From the NCBI GenBank assembly GCA_031772625.1, contig CM062808.1:472871655-472935654 (forward strand): a stretch of DNA of 64,000 nucleotides, in the 5' to 3' direction. This DNA is from Pinus tabuliformis (lineage: Eukaryota > Streptophyta > Pinopsida > Pinales > Pinaceae). Shown here piece after piece: positions 1 to 10,833 of the stretch. The notes under the pieces are model-generated. The model ran no database searches and was not told the origin of the DNA. It saw only the letters and a program-made list of their open reading frames with translations. Position 1 is the stretch's first letter. Each line of letters opens with the position of its first letter. A program made the translations under genes and the position numbers.

Positions 1-157
1 TCTGGTGGTGGTGATCTAACGGTGGAGATCAATCGAGCATGTCACATTTATCAGGTGAAGTGTGGGCCGTCAGATCGGTGGGGAGATCGACAGCGGAGGG
101 ACACGGAGGTACGAGATGTCCTCGAGAAATTTGTGGAGGGCGCGTATGGACAGAAAG
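1..157 (+). other. possible partial coding exon at window edge
   Basis: The frame starting at base 1 is open through 157 and is richer in G+C than most of the window. It ends at AAAG followed by GTAAGG, a good match to a plant 5' splice donor (bases 158-163). The translation (…HIYQVKCGPSDRWGDR…VLEKFVEGAYGQK) has no motif I recognise. The donor-like end and base composition are what I see; calling it an exon is inference. It could equally be part of another repeat cut by the window edge. Confidence 0.2.
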
Positions 158-386
158 GTAAGGTTTTCGGGGGTGTTTTTAACATTAGCGCATGGATTAA
201 TTCATGTAGGACCAAGGCAAAAGTGGGTTTGTTAAGGTGTGAGGGTTCGGTTAGGGTATGAACAGATGAGAATGGAAGTGGAAGAGTGAGGAAAGTGGGG
301 TGATGGCCCATGTGGGGACCTCTCTAGGACAGAAAAGCAGACCATCTCCTTCCTTTAGCCTTCAAAATAGCAGGCTGCACCTCCGG
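158..386. other. unassigned
   Basis: No homology to the other repeats in the window was seen, and there is no coding signal. The counterpart of LTR-C bases 4443-4700 would be expected near here if the left LTR of element C were full length, but I cannot align it, so the true left end of C is unresolved. Confidence 0.3.
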
Positions 387-1378
387 GCTAACAGGTCCAG
401 TCTCCATGGCTTGGACCTTTGTATTTTCTCAAAATGGAAAAAATTATAGTTTACAATGCTCTACATCTCCTGAAATATGCTTCAATGGACTCAAAGCATT
501 ACAAAATTCCTAATATGACTCTCCAAACTCTACAAATGGACTACAGTTGTTTTGGGCTTGAGCTCCTCCTTGGTGGCCCCAGGTATCCTACAACTTCAAT
601 GTGGAAAAATCACATACGAAAGTGTCCCATTTATCCTTAAACCTATTCCATTATGTTCAGAATGTCGAAATTATCTAAGAACACCTTTTTATGATCCTCA
701 TTTGGTTGAAAAATTCTCCAGTTATGAGAGAAACTAACTTTCCCTATATATCCTCCTCTAAATATGGAAGAACTCTAGTTAGGGCTGCTAAATTTGGTGG
801 AAGGGCCGAAATTGGTGGACCGCTGAATTTACCACCGAATTAACTGCGGATTAACTAATCTCCCACTAATCATGCTTAATGAAATTACCGCTCAGTTTTT
901 TTTATAGTTGTTGAAATTAACTGCTGGAAATCTCCTGAATGTGGTCACATGGACATGGTTAGCACAAAACCCATGCAGTTAGGGCTAACCATTAGCAGTC
1001 TTCGTAATAGTGATCACATGTTGTGGTTTTTTGGCGCAGTTTCCCCAACGGTTACGAAACTGTAACCTTGACCTGGCGGTTTACATAGTGTTGTCACATG
1101 GTAACATTAACCGTAAAGGTTAACGTTTGTCGTAGCCACTGGATGTTAGCCACGTGGTTGCGTTAACTAGACTGTTGGAGAGTTCACATGGCGTTAACTT
1201 TTGTGGTGTTGGTTTTTGGAGTTGTTGCATAACTTTTTGGTGTAACCATAGTGGTAATGGTGAGCATGTTCACATGGGGAGGGTTGGCCTACGGGCTGCC
1301 CCCCCCCCCCCCCACCTAACCGCCAACCCTCAAACAGTCACACTTTAACATTATGCAGAATTTTTTATGTGCTAAGAG

Positions 1379-1453
1379 CCATCATGTAGCGGAGTTGGTA
1401 AGGAGCTTTGACCACGGAGGGGAGTTCGTTCGGTCAAACCCCAACGCCTCCAC
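1379..1453 (+). other. tRNA-like block in LTR C (left copy)
   Basis: GTTGGTAAGGAGC resembles a Pol III A box. GTTCGGTCAAACCCC, 40 bases on, resembles a B box, followed by a GCCTCC acceptor-like end. The right copy at 20697-20771 is closer to consensus (GGGGTCGAACCCC). It is probably a tRNA-derived SINE head or tRNA pseudogene captured by the LTR. No full cloverleaf could be drawn, so I do not call a tRNA gene. Confidence 0.35.
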
Positions 1454-1585
1454 AAAAGTTTATCACACCAATGTAGGGGCACTTGGCAGCCTCTAAGCTT
1501 ACCACATGTCACCTTCTTATTGGACCAACTCAACCACTACTGCCCAATGATGCACTGCCACATGTGAACATATGACTCGTCCACC

Positions 1586-1632
1586 TATATAGGAATATTC
1601 TAGGGAATATTCCAAACAATAAAGGAATATTC
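1586..1632 (-). promoter_or_regulatory. GAATATTC cluster upstream of TATA-like box (LTR C, left copy)
   Basis: GAATATTC occurs at 1593, 1605 and 1625. On the minus strand, which is the direction of element C, these lie directly upstream of CCTATATAGG (about 1584-1593). GAA-NN-TTC is the core of the plant heat-shock element. The array is larger in the other LTR copy (20912-20967). The promoter role is inference. Confidence 0.4.
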
Positions 1633-1859
1633 TCCTTGCTGACTGTGTTGTACGGATGCCCAGTCAACTTTTTTTCAAAATTTTTCTTGTTTGGTGAAAC
1701 GGTCAGTGGGCTCTAAATTCCTCATACGAACTTCGTTTTGAGTGAAACGAGTTGTGCTAGGATCTTTTTGATGATATGGATGCGGTTTTTGAGGTTTCGC
1801 ACGATTTCGAGCACTTTGATTCTTGAGTTGTTTCTTACACCTAATCTAGATTCCAATCA

Positions 1860-1870
1860 CTCCTTCCCAC
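1860..1870 (-). promoter_or_regulatory. polypurine tract of element C
   Basis: Read on the minus strand, GTGGGAAGGAG immediately precedes the LTR start TGATTGG. A polypurine tract primes plus-strand DNA synthesis. Its position fixes the internal/3' LTR boundary and the minus orientation of C. Confidence 0.5.
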
Positions 1871-3130
1871 TGACAGGATTTTGGACCCACAAAATATGGT
1901 TATCTGATGAGAGCTTAATACTCTTCTCTTTCGCAAGTTCTATCAACTGATTCTACTTGAAGAAATTCCATGACAACCACTTGGGTGCACTGACATGTCT
2001 TGCATTGCAAATGGTTATGTCCCTCAACCACTTTTCTCCTTTTTCTGCTAACCCAATCCAACACTTGATGGACACCTTCTAGCTAAAAAATACCTTTTTG
2101 TACCACATCAATCCCTCAGTGCTTGGAAAACTGATACAATCTGATAGCCTTCCCATTGAGAATCTTGGCGTCAACACATACAAATGGTCTACAATTGCTG
2201 CAAATTTTTGGCATCTCATCCACTTTTTCCTCTTGTCTATATCATCCTCTAGTTCAACATGCTACTCATGCCATGATTTGAGAATGAAGGATAAGCATGA
2301 GCATCTTTCTCAAGAATGGACCTTCCAAAATCCTGTAACATCTTGTCACAGGAAATGCCATTAAATGGAAAAACACATTATGCAAGAAATGAAAATCGAC
2401 GACCTCTTCTTTTGCTCCTTCAAAGCAACAATTGTCACATCATGTAACATCGTCATGTACTCTTGCATTTTGGTGTACAAACTATTTTGGTATGTTAGTC
2501 GATGGTTTACTAAACAAGTCGAAAAAACATCATCTTCAAGCAACTGGCTTGACTTGAGAGCTAAACATAGGCATGTACAACAACTTGACGATTCTTTTCA
2601 TAAACAATAAGAATTTCGCATCTCATGCAATAATATGTCAACATCTCCCTTTCATCCTTAGAGATATAATCAAGTCTTCCAAGTCGATATGACATACATG
2701 TGACAACATTCGACACAAGTCGACACTCATGCATGTATCTAAACACAATGAAACTAGCAAAAATTCCACTATTCACACACACACAAACTCTCATGTATGT
2801 GTACAATTCTTCAACTCTCCCTCAAGTACAAACACAAGTAGAATATGCCCAAAAACATGTATGGGTACATAAAGAGTTGAATTGACAAATTTTCTGCAAA
2901 TGAAGTGAGTAGCATACTCAACTTTCACACACCATCGTGGCGAAAATATGCAACATCAAGAATGCTTTCAAAATAAATGCATTCACATACAAACTTGTAA
3001 CTGCAAATTGCCTTCTTTGTTGCATTAAAGTGAGTCAAACAAAACTCCACTCTCAACATCTTGCATCATACAAGTTGCAACATACTTTCAACAGAAAATT
3101 GATGCATTCATATGGTAAAGAAATGCATTT
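1871..3130. other. element C internal, no clear gene
   Basis: AT-rich internal sequence downstream of the gag remnant in element orientation. Several short open stretches exist on both strands but none carries a protease, RT, RNase H or integrase motif that I can see. It is probably decayed or noncoding retroelement spacer. Confidence 0.4.
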
Positions 3131-4380
3131 TTAAGGCAAATAATTGCATCTATCAACAAAAGAAATGAAATCCTTATTTGGATAAGAAATCAAGCCACCT
3201 CTTACCAAACCATTTCCATGGGCTTCTTTCAGCTGCACATCATCTTGTGAATCATCTTGACCCACATCAATTATGGAATCTTCTTTTCCATTCTTTCCAA
3301 AGTCTCTCTCCACCTTATTAAAATGCGTGGATGAATTGTTGGATACAAAGTCCAACATTTGCCTATGAGATGACCTTGCTTACGGTAATGAGTGAAAAAA
3401 AAATTCATATTCTTTGCAACATGGCTTCCATTATCCAATAGACCTCTGGTTTTCTGTCGCTTTTGTTTTGAAAGTTTCCTATATGTGGCTTTTTTCTTCC
3501 AATATCTTGAAACATTATGGTTATTCAAACCACCAAAATAACATGTAAATTCTCTTCAATTCTTATGTGAAGATTTACCATGTTTATCATAATCAAAAGA
3601 AACTTGATTAAAGGCATATTTATACTTTGCACATTCACCTTTGTCACCTTCTTGAGGAGGTGAATTTTATGAGGTAGTGACTCTCTTCAGGATACCAACA
3701 ATAGTTTCAAGGAACTTAGAGCTTTCATCATCCTCTTGTTTTCCATTTCCACTAGTTGCATGTTTATGAGCATCTTCTTGCAAAATGGGTATAAAACTTT
3801 TGCACAAACTTCACAAGCTTGAGTGTATGAACATGTAAATAAATTCCCTCTTGGAACACCTTCATGAGCCTCCTTGGATTTGGAGCATTCTCCATCATGT
3901 TTTCCATAACCAAGACCCAAATACCTAGGCCTTTCCTCAACAACAATTGGCTCAACTATGCCTTGTACATGTTTTTCTAACCCTTTACCTTCATAGCCCA
4001 TATTCATCTATAATTTGGACCCTATTCCTCTAGTGTGTCTTCAAAAAGCACCAAAACATTCATTCTGAGAAGAAATTGAAGATAAAATTGAATTTCATAC
4101 CTCATGTTCATGCACATACTTGGCTAGGGTTTCCTTGGCATCATGGAGTAAAATCTCCATCTCATGCATCTTTTCAAGAAGTTCTTGCTTCTCCTCCTTC
4201 ATGGCCATAAAATCCTCTTGAAGTATAGTGTTTTCCTCCCTCTTCAATCATCTGTTGCACCATATCTCTCATGATGAAAAACTCCTACAACATCTCTTCA
4301 TCAAAGAATCTTGCTAAGGAAGAGAGATTAGAGACATCACTTGTTGAAGCTTCCATCACATAAACTTGAACATTGTTAAT
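3131..4380 (-). pseudogene. gag-like remnant of element C
   Basis: Minus-strand frames between 4380 and 3131 give broken pieces of one gag-like protein, interrupted by stops and frameshifts. The N-terminal piece is acidic and helix-like, starting near 4350. A G-patch-like piece at about 3880-4007 (MGYEGKGL…QGIVEPIVVEERPRYLGLGYGK) resembles a glycine-rich segment I associate with some plant retroelement gag proteins. Near 3370-3420 lies a degenerate zinc knuckle, HYRKQGHLIGKCW, whose first cysteines are lost or frameshifted. Gag would package element RNA into cytoplasmic particles. No pol follows. The assignment rests on the knuckle, on the position next to the primer site and on the order of the pieces. 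Confidence 0.4.
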
Positions 4381-4422
4381 TCTCCCTGAACAAATCTCAA
4401 TTAATCAAACAAATAAACCTTT

Positions 4423-4434
4423 GCTCTAATACCA
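4423..4434 (-). promoter_or_regulatory. primer-binding-like site of element C
   Basis: The minus strand reads TGGTATTAGAGC, one transition away from TGGTATCAGAGC, the initiator-Met-type site also seen in elements D, E and F of this window. It lies 8 bases inside the proposed LTR end at 4443. Confidence 0.5.
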
Positions 4435-4442
4435 ACACTATA

Positions 4443-5355
4443 TGTAGTTGAATCTTAGTTTTTTTGTGCTAATTTCAACTTCATATTTATAAAAAAGTGC
4501 TTGTTAATTACTTCATGTGCATGGTTCCTTTATGATGTTTGTGAATAGAAACAAGTTAATTTTTATGTCAAGTTTTTATGTGAAATCTTGAGTAGAAAAG
4601 CATGAAAGTAAAGTGTTGAATAGTAGCAAGAAAATGAACAGAAAAACTTAAATAAAAACACTTAACATAGTGTTTTTATAAAGGATTTCACCCCTCTTGG
4701 GCTACATCTCCTTGGTCCAGTCTCCATGGCTTTGACTTCTGTATTTTCTCAAAATGGAAAAAAGTTGAGTTTACAATGATCTACAGCTCCTGAAATATGC
4801 TTCAATTGACTCAGAGCATTCCAAAAACCTTAAGATGACTCTCCAAACTCTGCAAATGGACTATAGTTGTTCTGGGCTTGACCTCCTCCCTAGTGGCCCT
4901 AGGCATCCTACAACTTCAATGTGGAAAAATCACATACAAAAGTGTCCCATTGCTCTTGAAACATATTCCTGTGTGTTTAGAATGTCGCAATTATCTAAGA
5001 ACACCTTTTTCTTATCCTCATTTGGTCAAAAAATGCTCCAGTTATGAGAGAAACTAACTTTCCCAACAAATCCTCCTCCAAATCTCGAAGAACTCGAGTT
5101 AAGGCCGCTAAATTTGGGGAAGGGCCAAAATTGGTGGACCACCGAATTAACTATGGGTTAGCTATTGGTTTAATTAATTGTTAAGCTAGGTTAATTAGCA
5201 CTAATCATGCTTAACAAAATTACCGCACAGTTTTTTTTATAGCCATTGACATTAACTACTGGCGGTCTCCTAAACATGGTCACATGGACGTGGTTAGCAC
5301 AAAACTTGTGCAGTTAGGGCTAACCATTAGCCAAACCATTGGCGATCTTCGTAAT
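4443..5355 (-). repeat. LTR of element C, 5' copy, left part
   Basis: Begins TGTAGTTG next to the primer-binding site and aligns with the left LTR from about 4700 onward. It is cut at GTAAT (5351-5355), the target duplication of element A, and resumes at 20338. Bases 4443-4700 have no visible counterpart at the left LTR. Confidence 0.55.
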
Positions 5356-7474
5356 TGGTGGGCTCCAGTATTGGAGCAATAATGCTACAACTCCTGGAGC
5401 TTCCTATCTCTAATTTTATCAACCCGGTAGTTCGTACAAACTTGGAAGCGACGGTGCTGTATGCACAAGTACTAGCTCTTGTCGCAGCTGTCACTTGGTC
5501 AGCTGGCACAAGTCCGCTAGGGCTCAAGCCAACTTCTATATGCTCACAGAAGAAGCTTTATGAATGATGGATGAAAGCTAACTCAAAGGAGACTAATCTA
5601 TCTGCAGAAAGAAACTGAAAGCCAACAAAGCATGAAAACCCTAGTAAACCCTAATTTGACTAGCTAGACCCTTACAATGCAAAACTGTGAATGAAACTAC
5701 TACCACTAATGCCATTACTTGTAGTGAGCTGAAATACATGCATCTAAGCTACTTGCATCTGAAAAGACATGTTTTTGTATTTTTTCATTAAGTGGTTGGG
5801 TTTATTGTGATGATGCTTTTGATTAGGGTTTGGTTGTGCAGGAGCGGTTGGAATGGAAGGAAAGCATGGGCAAGGTCAGGATGGCTAGGGGAGGTCCCAG
5901 AGGGTCTATAGCATCGATCCACAGAAGTCTACCACATTCGGATGCTCAGCAACCGAGTTTGCAGGCTTCTACAGGAAGTCCGCAGGGGATGCTACAGGAA
6001 ACTCAGGGATTCTACAGGAAGTCTGTGCAATTCTACAGGATGTTTGGCCGTGGAGGTTTTGGGAGATGGTGAAGTGTTGGAGTGATGTGGGAGGATAGGT
6101 GAGATGGAGATGGGACTGGTGATGGCTCAGGAGCAGAGAAATCAGATGGAGGAAGAGTGTATGCAGGGGTTTGATGGCTTGGAAGGATGGGATCAACGAA
6201 AGTTTAAGTAAATGAAGCTACGTGGCAATAGATGAGTTGGAGGATAAATGAGCTGGACAGAGGCCGAGTGGGTGACTTGAGGAGAGATCAAGAAGAAGAA
6301 GAAGGAAGTGGAATGATATGGAGCAGCGTAAATGAAACAAATGACTTATGCACCAAAAACGAGAATTCATTAACCTATGATAACTGTGCCATGAAACCTA
6401 TGAACAGCAATGGAAAACCAAGAAATGAAACTCATGCATGGACGTGAATGTAGAAGTATGGTTCAATATCAAAAGTGCATGAATGTATCTTCAATGAAAA
6501 TGACTATGTTGCAGCTTGCATGGAAGTGAGAAGAACTACGTTTCTTTTTGGTGGTTGGTTATGGACTGCACCCCAATCCCTAACAGAGATGGCAGTGAGC
6601 CTTAACAACCTTTTTCTGGAGCTCCAATAGATTATATCTATCCTCTTCTAACCTAAGCAAATGGAAACAAATTCACCATAAGCTAATCCTAATCAATCTC
6701 ATGAAAAAGACTAAATTAATAGACTGTAAATTCGAATTGCATGTTAAAGTAAAAACTCAAAGTGTTGGAACGAAATGCAAATAACATTACAACACCGAGG
6801 AGATCTATTGCTCTCAGGTTGGGCCCTAACCTGAGAGCTATAGCTCCCTTAGAAACTCAGAATGAGATCAAAAACTGCCTGCCTTTATTCATGAACGAAA
6901 ATTTGATGTCATGCCAAAATTGGCTTACAAAAGGAACAAACACCGAGCTGTAGCTCGTACTTCCAAATTACAAGAGAAATACAAAAGTTCAAAAAGCTTC
7001 TATCCAAGGCTACGGCCTCAGTATTTATGCAAAATGATCATCCAACAGGTGTCCTTAATTTGTGGAGCTCAGCTGTCCAACTGAAGGTTAAACTGCTGAT
7101 CCTGTAGAACAGTTATAACTGTTGTTCCTGTAGAATAGTTGGCTGCCTCTAAGCTCGGTGGGGAGATGGATTGGAGCTCGGAGCTATGGTGGGAATCATG
7201 AGGAAGGTCCCCAAGACTGTGGACATCCTCTCCTAAAAACCAGTAGTGCCACCTCATTGTCTCCTTGTCTCCTTTCTCGTGGTCTTTGCTCCCCTTTTAT
7301 GCCAAAAACCTGAAATCATCATGTATTAGTCACGTGGATAGAGTGCCTACCCTTCTTCCTACAAACAACACGAATAAACCAAGAAATGAATGCATAAGCA
7401 ATAAAAAATGAATGGTTTGAGCAGAGCAAGTAGGCCAAATGAGCCCAAATTGTACCAAACATTGGGGCTCATCA
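5356..7474 (-). repeat. 3' LTR of element A
   Basis: 2119 bp with TG…CA ends, near-identical to 18213-20332. It contains six copies or variants of the element-wide TTCTACAGG/CCTGTAGAA motif (5967, 5992, 6010, 6031, 7101, 7125). It also has two telo-box-like AAACCCTA words at about 5638-5653. No protein-like frame is convincing. Confidence 0.93.
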
Positions 7475-7486
7475 TCACCCCCCAGC
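7475..7486 (-). promoter_or_regulatory. polypurine tract of element A
   Basis: The minus strand reads GCTGGGGGGTGA directly before the LTR start TGATGAGCCCC. It is short but correctly placed. Confidence 0.6.
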
Positions 7487-7711
7487 TAAACCATTTGCTC
7501 ATCCTTGAGCAACTTAGTCCAAATCCTCATCCTTCATTGCTTTCACTGCTTCCCTTGCATCCCAAGGCTCTGTGGTAGTGTCTTCTCTGTGGATATGAAA
7601 CCCTGCTTTCCTGTTCACCTCTTCCCATTCTTGACTGTCATCTTCCTCTGTATTGCCTTCAGTCAGCCCTAGCAGTAGTGGTGGGCTGAGTTTAAGGCCA
7701 ATCCAGCTGGC

Positions 7712-10525
7712 CTAGAGGCTTTGCATGGATTTCTTGTAAAGTTCAACCCTTGCCAAAGCTTCCCTCATCCGAATGGGGGTATGGTACTCTCTGATTTTCA
7801 AGCTGTGTGCCAGGGTATTCCATCTGTGTGCACATGCTTGGGCAACACTTTCTCCCAACAACCTTTCCATGTCTTCAAAGTGGGCTATGGCTTGGGCCTG
7901 TTGGTCCATAAATCTCAAGGAAGTTTTGGGATCTGTAGCCAACTGTTGGTGGGCTGAGATGAGTGCCACCGGATCCTCTAGTTCTGGTCGAATGAACAGT
8001 GGTTCACTCACTTCTCGGTTCATGACCGATTTTGCTTCAGCTACTCTCTGATCCTCATGGTTTAACCATGAGGCAAACGCCATCAATTGCATATCACCCA
8101 AGGCAACATTGGGATCCCAGGAGACTTCATTAGGCAAAGCCAAATTGTGGAGGTAAAACTCTGTTAATTTGGCTTTGTCCTCAGACGAACTAGTACTGCA
8201 CAATTCAGAAAATTGTTGTGGGTTTTGGATATGTGAAATACCTCTTTGTGCCAAGGTGTTTATTTAGAACTGTAGCCATTGATCTTTTAAGAAAAATCCA
8301 TAGGATTTTGCAGGTGTTCTGCACTGAATTGCCTCCATGGCCCAACTGGCCATGCAGGCCAATTGTGCTTCCTTTTGTTGCAGTTGTTCTCTTAGGGCTT
8401 GCACTTCAATTTTTGTTTGTTGTTCTGCTTCCTGTAGAAGTGTCATTGGCCCTTCAAGGCTGGTGGTCAGCTCCTTTTTGCTTTGTTGTTCATTTGTGAT
8501 GTCCTTGGAGGATATTCCTACCCCTGCCTTTAGTTCCTGTAGCTGCAATCTCAGCTTCTGATTTTCTTCCTGTAGAAGCACACGTTGGCAATTAGCCACA
8601 TGTTTAGCCATGGTGAATTCACTCCTGACCTCCTTGAGTTGCTCTTGTAAAGGGCCTATGTCCGCCACACCCTTTGATTTGGCGATCTGCATCCATGTAT
8701 GGGAACGGACTCTTTCTTTCTCTAGTTCAAAAAATAGAGGCACAGTAAATTTTTGCGGTATGATTTTGCCCGCCTCTAAAAAGGTGTAGTATGAATTCAG
8801 ATTAGGTGAAGGGCTAGGTTCTGGTATATGTTCTCTTTCTATCTCTTCAGGCGGTTCCACCTCACCCTCCTTTGGTGGTGATGAGAGTCCTTCTCCTTCC
8901 TTCTTTTCCGTTTCCTGTAGCCGGGTTAGAGTATCCTGTAGAACATTTTCAGCTTCTTGTAGCCGCGTTTGTTTAGTCAATAGGTCTAACCTTTCTTGCC
9001 ACGTATTTTTCTTTGGACTCCCCTTCTCGTAGGTGACTTTGATCTTGGAGGGTGACTTTTCCTTGGGAGAAGTAGGTGTATCTTCAATGACGATCAGGCT
9101 ACTGGTTTGAGGCTGTGGTTTTCCCGTCTTTATCCTAACACTTCTTCGAGCTTTAAAGTACAGAGGGGTCTCCCTCTTCCTCTTTTCTTTTGGCTTAGGT
9201 GGCGTGCTGAGGCCAGCTAGTACAGCTGCTGCCTCCCATGCCAGAATGTCCACCTTCTTCTCTTTGGGTTTCGCCTTTTCGGGGCTTCCTGTAGAAGCCT
9301 GTTTCTGCAATTTCGGGCTTCCTGTAGAAGCCTTTGTCTCTGTTTTCGGGCTTCCTGTAGAAGCCTGTTTCTCAATGATTTTTGGGCTTCCTGTAGAAGC
9401 CTTTGTCTTTGTTTTTGGGCTTCCTGTAGAAGCCTGTGTTTTTGTTTTCGGGCTTCCTGTAGAAGCCTGTTTCTGCTTTCCTGTAGACACAGGTGTCTCC
9501 ACCTCCGCTTTCTTGCCTGCCTAAGTTTTGCTTTTTGCTTTGGTTGCAGGTGCTGTTGAGGTACTTGGGCTGACGTGGACCACCTCAGCTTTGTCCATTC
9601 TGCTCTTCATCCTCTTTTCTCTTGCTGACAGGATAGGTGTGCCACCTTTTTCTTCGTCCTCCTTTTCCTCATGCTTCTTCCTTTGTTCTCTCTTCTGTAC
9701 TGTGGTCGGGGTCTTTTGGCCTTCTTCTCTCTGTCCCTCTGCCACTGCTTCTTGTTCCTCACTGCTGGAGGAACCCGTTTCTTCGATCAACATCTTAATG
9801 TCTCCATCTTTTGTTAAATTCCGAAAGGATTCCCATGAGAGGGGGACCTTATATGAGTGCAGCGCATCCTCCACAAGAAGCTTGATCAACCCATGGTGGG
9901 CTATCTGATCTGGTATGCCCTCTTTCAGCTTCGTGGCACACTTCATTAGAGACTGCAGTAGGTAATAAGGGATGCTCAGTTTTTGTTCTACAGGAAGATC
10001 AATTTGGTGCCTCAATTCAGTGAGCAGCCGAAAGTGATATGCATACACGATGCTGAAACGGCCTTCACAAGTGATATATTTCATGATTTGCAAACTGACT
10101 TCATTCCATGGTGGCAACAGGCTCGTTCTTTGCACCCCATTTTTGTCCTCCGAGAATTCTTCCTCAGGTGGAAAGAATTCTTTCTTTGCCTGCTGGCTCA
10201 GCTTTCTTTCTTCCTTATCCCACGACAAACCCATAGGAAGTTCTGTGATCCGACTGATATGTTCCGGGGTGAGCTTGAGGCTTAGACCTCTGAAGTTCAC
10301 TGTGGCCAGTGTCTGAGATTTAGGCTTCAGAGCCTACAAGAATTCTTCGGCCACTTCATCATCGTAACCCTGCAGCTTATCACAAAAAGGCATCCATTGT
10401 GCTCTGGTGAAGAGCTCTACCACTGCTGGGTTTTCCCTTAATTTGGTTGAATCAGTGGGTTCCCGTCTTATAAACCCACCCGACATGATGAACACGGTTG
10501 TTTTAATTAAAGGTGGCAAATGCAA
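7712..10525 (-). pseudogene. accessory post-pol reading frame of element A (about 938 codons, 3 stops)
   Basis: A single minus-strand frame runs from an ATG at 10525 to a stop at 7712, broken only by in-frame stops at about 10331, 9521 and 8264. The N-terminal part (about residues 1-230) contains LTPEHISRITELP, YITCEGRFSIVYAYHFRLL and IPYYLL. The same order of motifs occurs in the LTR frame of element B, so it is a shared family. A charged, serine-rich linker follows, then six ASTGSP repeats (DNA 9288-9464), then a Q/E/L-rich coiled coil (about 8330-9000), then a C-terminal segment of about 180 residues. It lies where Athila elements carry env-like frames. I see no signal peptide or membrane segment, so an envelope role is not supported. 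It resembles plant 'putative transposon protein' domains. Function unknown. Confidence 0.7.
9288..9488 (-). repeat. 33-bp coding repeat, CTTCCTGTAGAAGCC core
   Basis: CCTGTAGA cores start at 9288, 9321, 9354, 9390, 9423 and 9456, with a variant at 9480: spacing 33, 33, 36, 33, 33 and 24 bases. Every spacing is a multiple of three, and on the minus strand each full core codes for ASTGSP, giving an 11-12-residue peptide repeat ending in lysine-rich spacers. It is part of the element-wide motif family. Confidence 0.85.
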
Positions 10526-10756
10526 AAGAGATTTGGTCTGTTAAGACAGAGCATGCACATAATCCAAAAAATTCAACACAGTCTACTTATACTGACATCC
10601 TGTAGAACGACAGAATAGGCACAGCAACCAACAATTCCACCAATATCTTTATGACCAGACTATGGACGATGGTCTTGCCACTCTTACTAACCAGTTGCAT
10701 GAAGAGTTCAGGGTTACCTCTTTAATTGGCCACCTTTTTTCGTGAGGCACCCGCTT

Positions 10757-10833
10757 CCTTGTAGAAGACTGCATTCCTGTAGAACTGTGTTCCTGTAGAA
10801 CTGCATTCCTGTAGAAACTGTGTTCCTGTAGGA
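10757..10833 (-). repeat. TTCCTGTAGAA motif cluster 1
   Basis: CCTGTAGAA or one-base variants at 10757, 10776, 10792, 10808 and 10825, spacing 16-19 bases, with alternating GCA/TGT connectors. Noncoding in any supported frame. Confidence 0.8.

Larger units (their letters stand above)
387..1859 (-). repeat. LTR of element C (3' copy, left end uncertain)
   Basis: Bases 387-1020 align with 4700-5350 (shared landmark GTCCAGTCTCCATGGC), and about 1000-1859 align with 20338-21196. Similarity stops sharply at ATCA (1859 and 21196). The minus-strand start is therefore TGAT, consistent with a TG…CA LTR. It contains a run of about 15 C near 1299-1313, a tRNA-like block and a GAATATTC cluster beside a TATA-like box. 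Confidence 0.6.

Noticed and set aside
232..236. TTAAG matching the base pairs after LTR C (21197-21201) as a target duplication
   Set aside because: The following sequence does not align with the expected LTR end and the spacing to TG is off by one; likely chance.
5636..5654. Telomere-like AAACCCTA words
   Set aside because: Only two units and present in both A LTRs; better explained as promoter telo-box-like words than as an interstitial telomere.
9288..9488. Regularly spaced 33-bp repeats looking like a CRISPR array
   Set aside because: Plant retrotransposon context, the 'spacers' are themselves similar and coding, and all periods keep the reading frame.
9204..9524. Plus-strand open frame of 106 codons
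   Set aside because: Antisense shadow of the ASTGSP repeat; its length follows from the repeat lacking stops on both strands.
7712..10525. Envelope gene, as proposed for some Athila elements
   Set aside because: No signal peptide or membrane helix is visible; coiled coil and Lys-rich linker argue against a surface protein.
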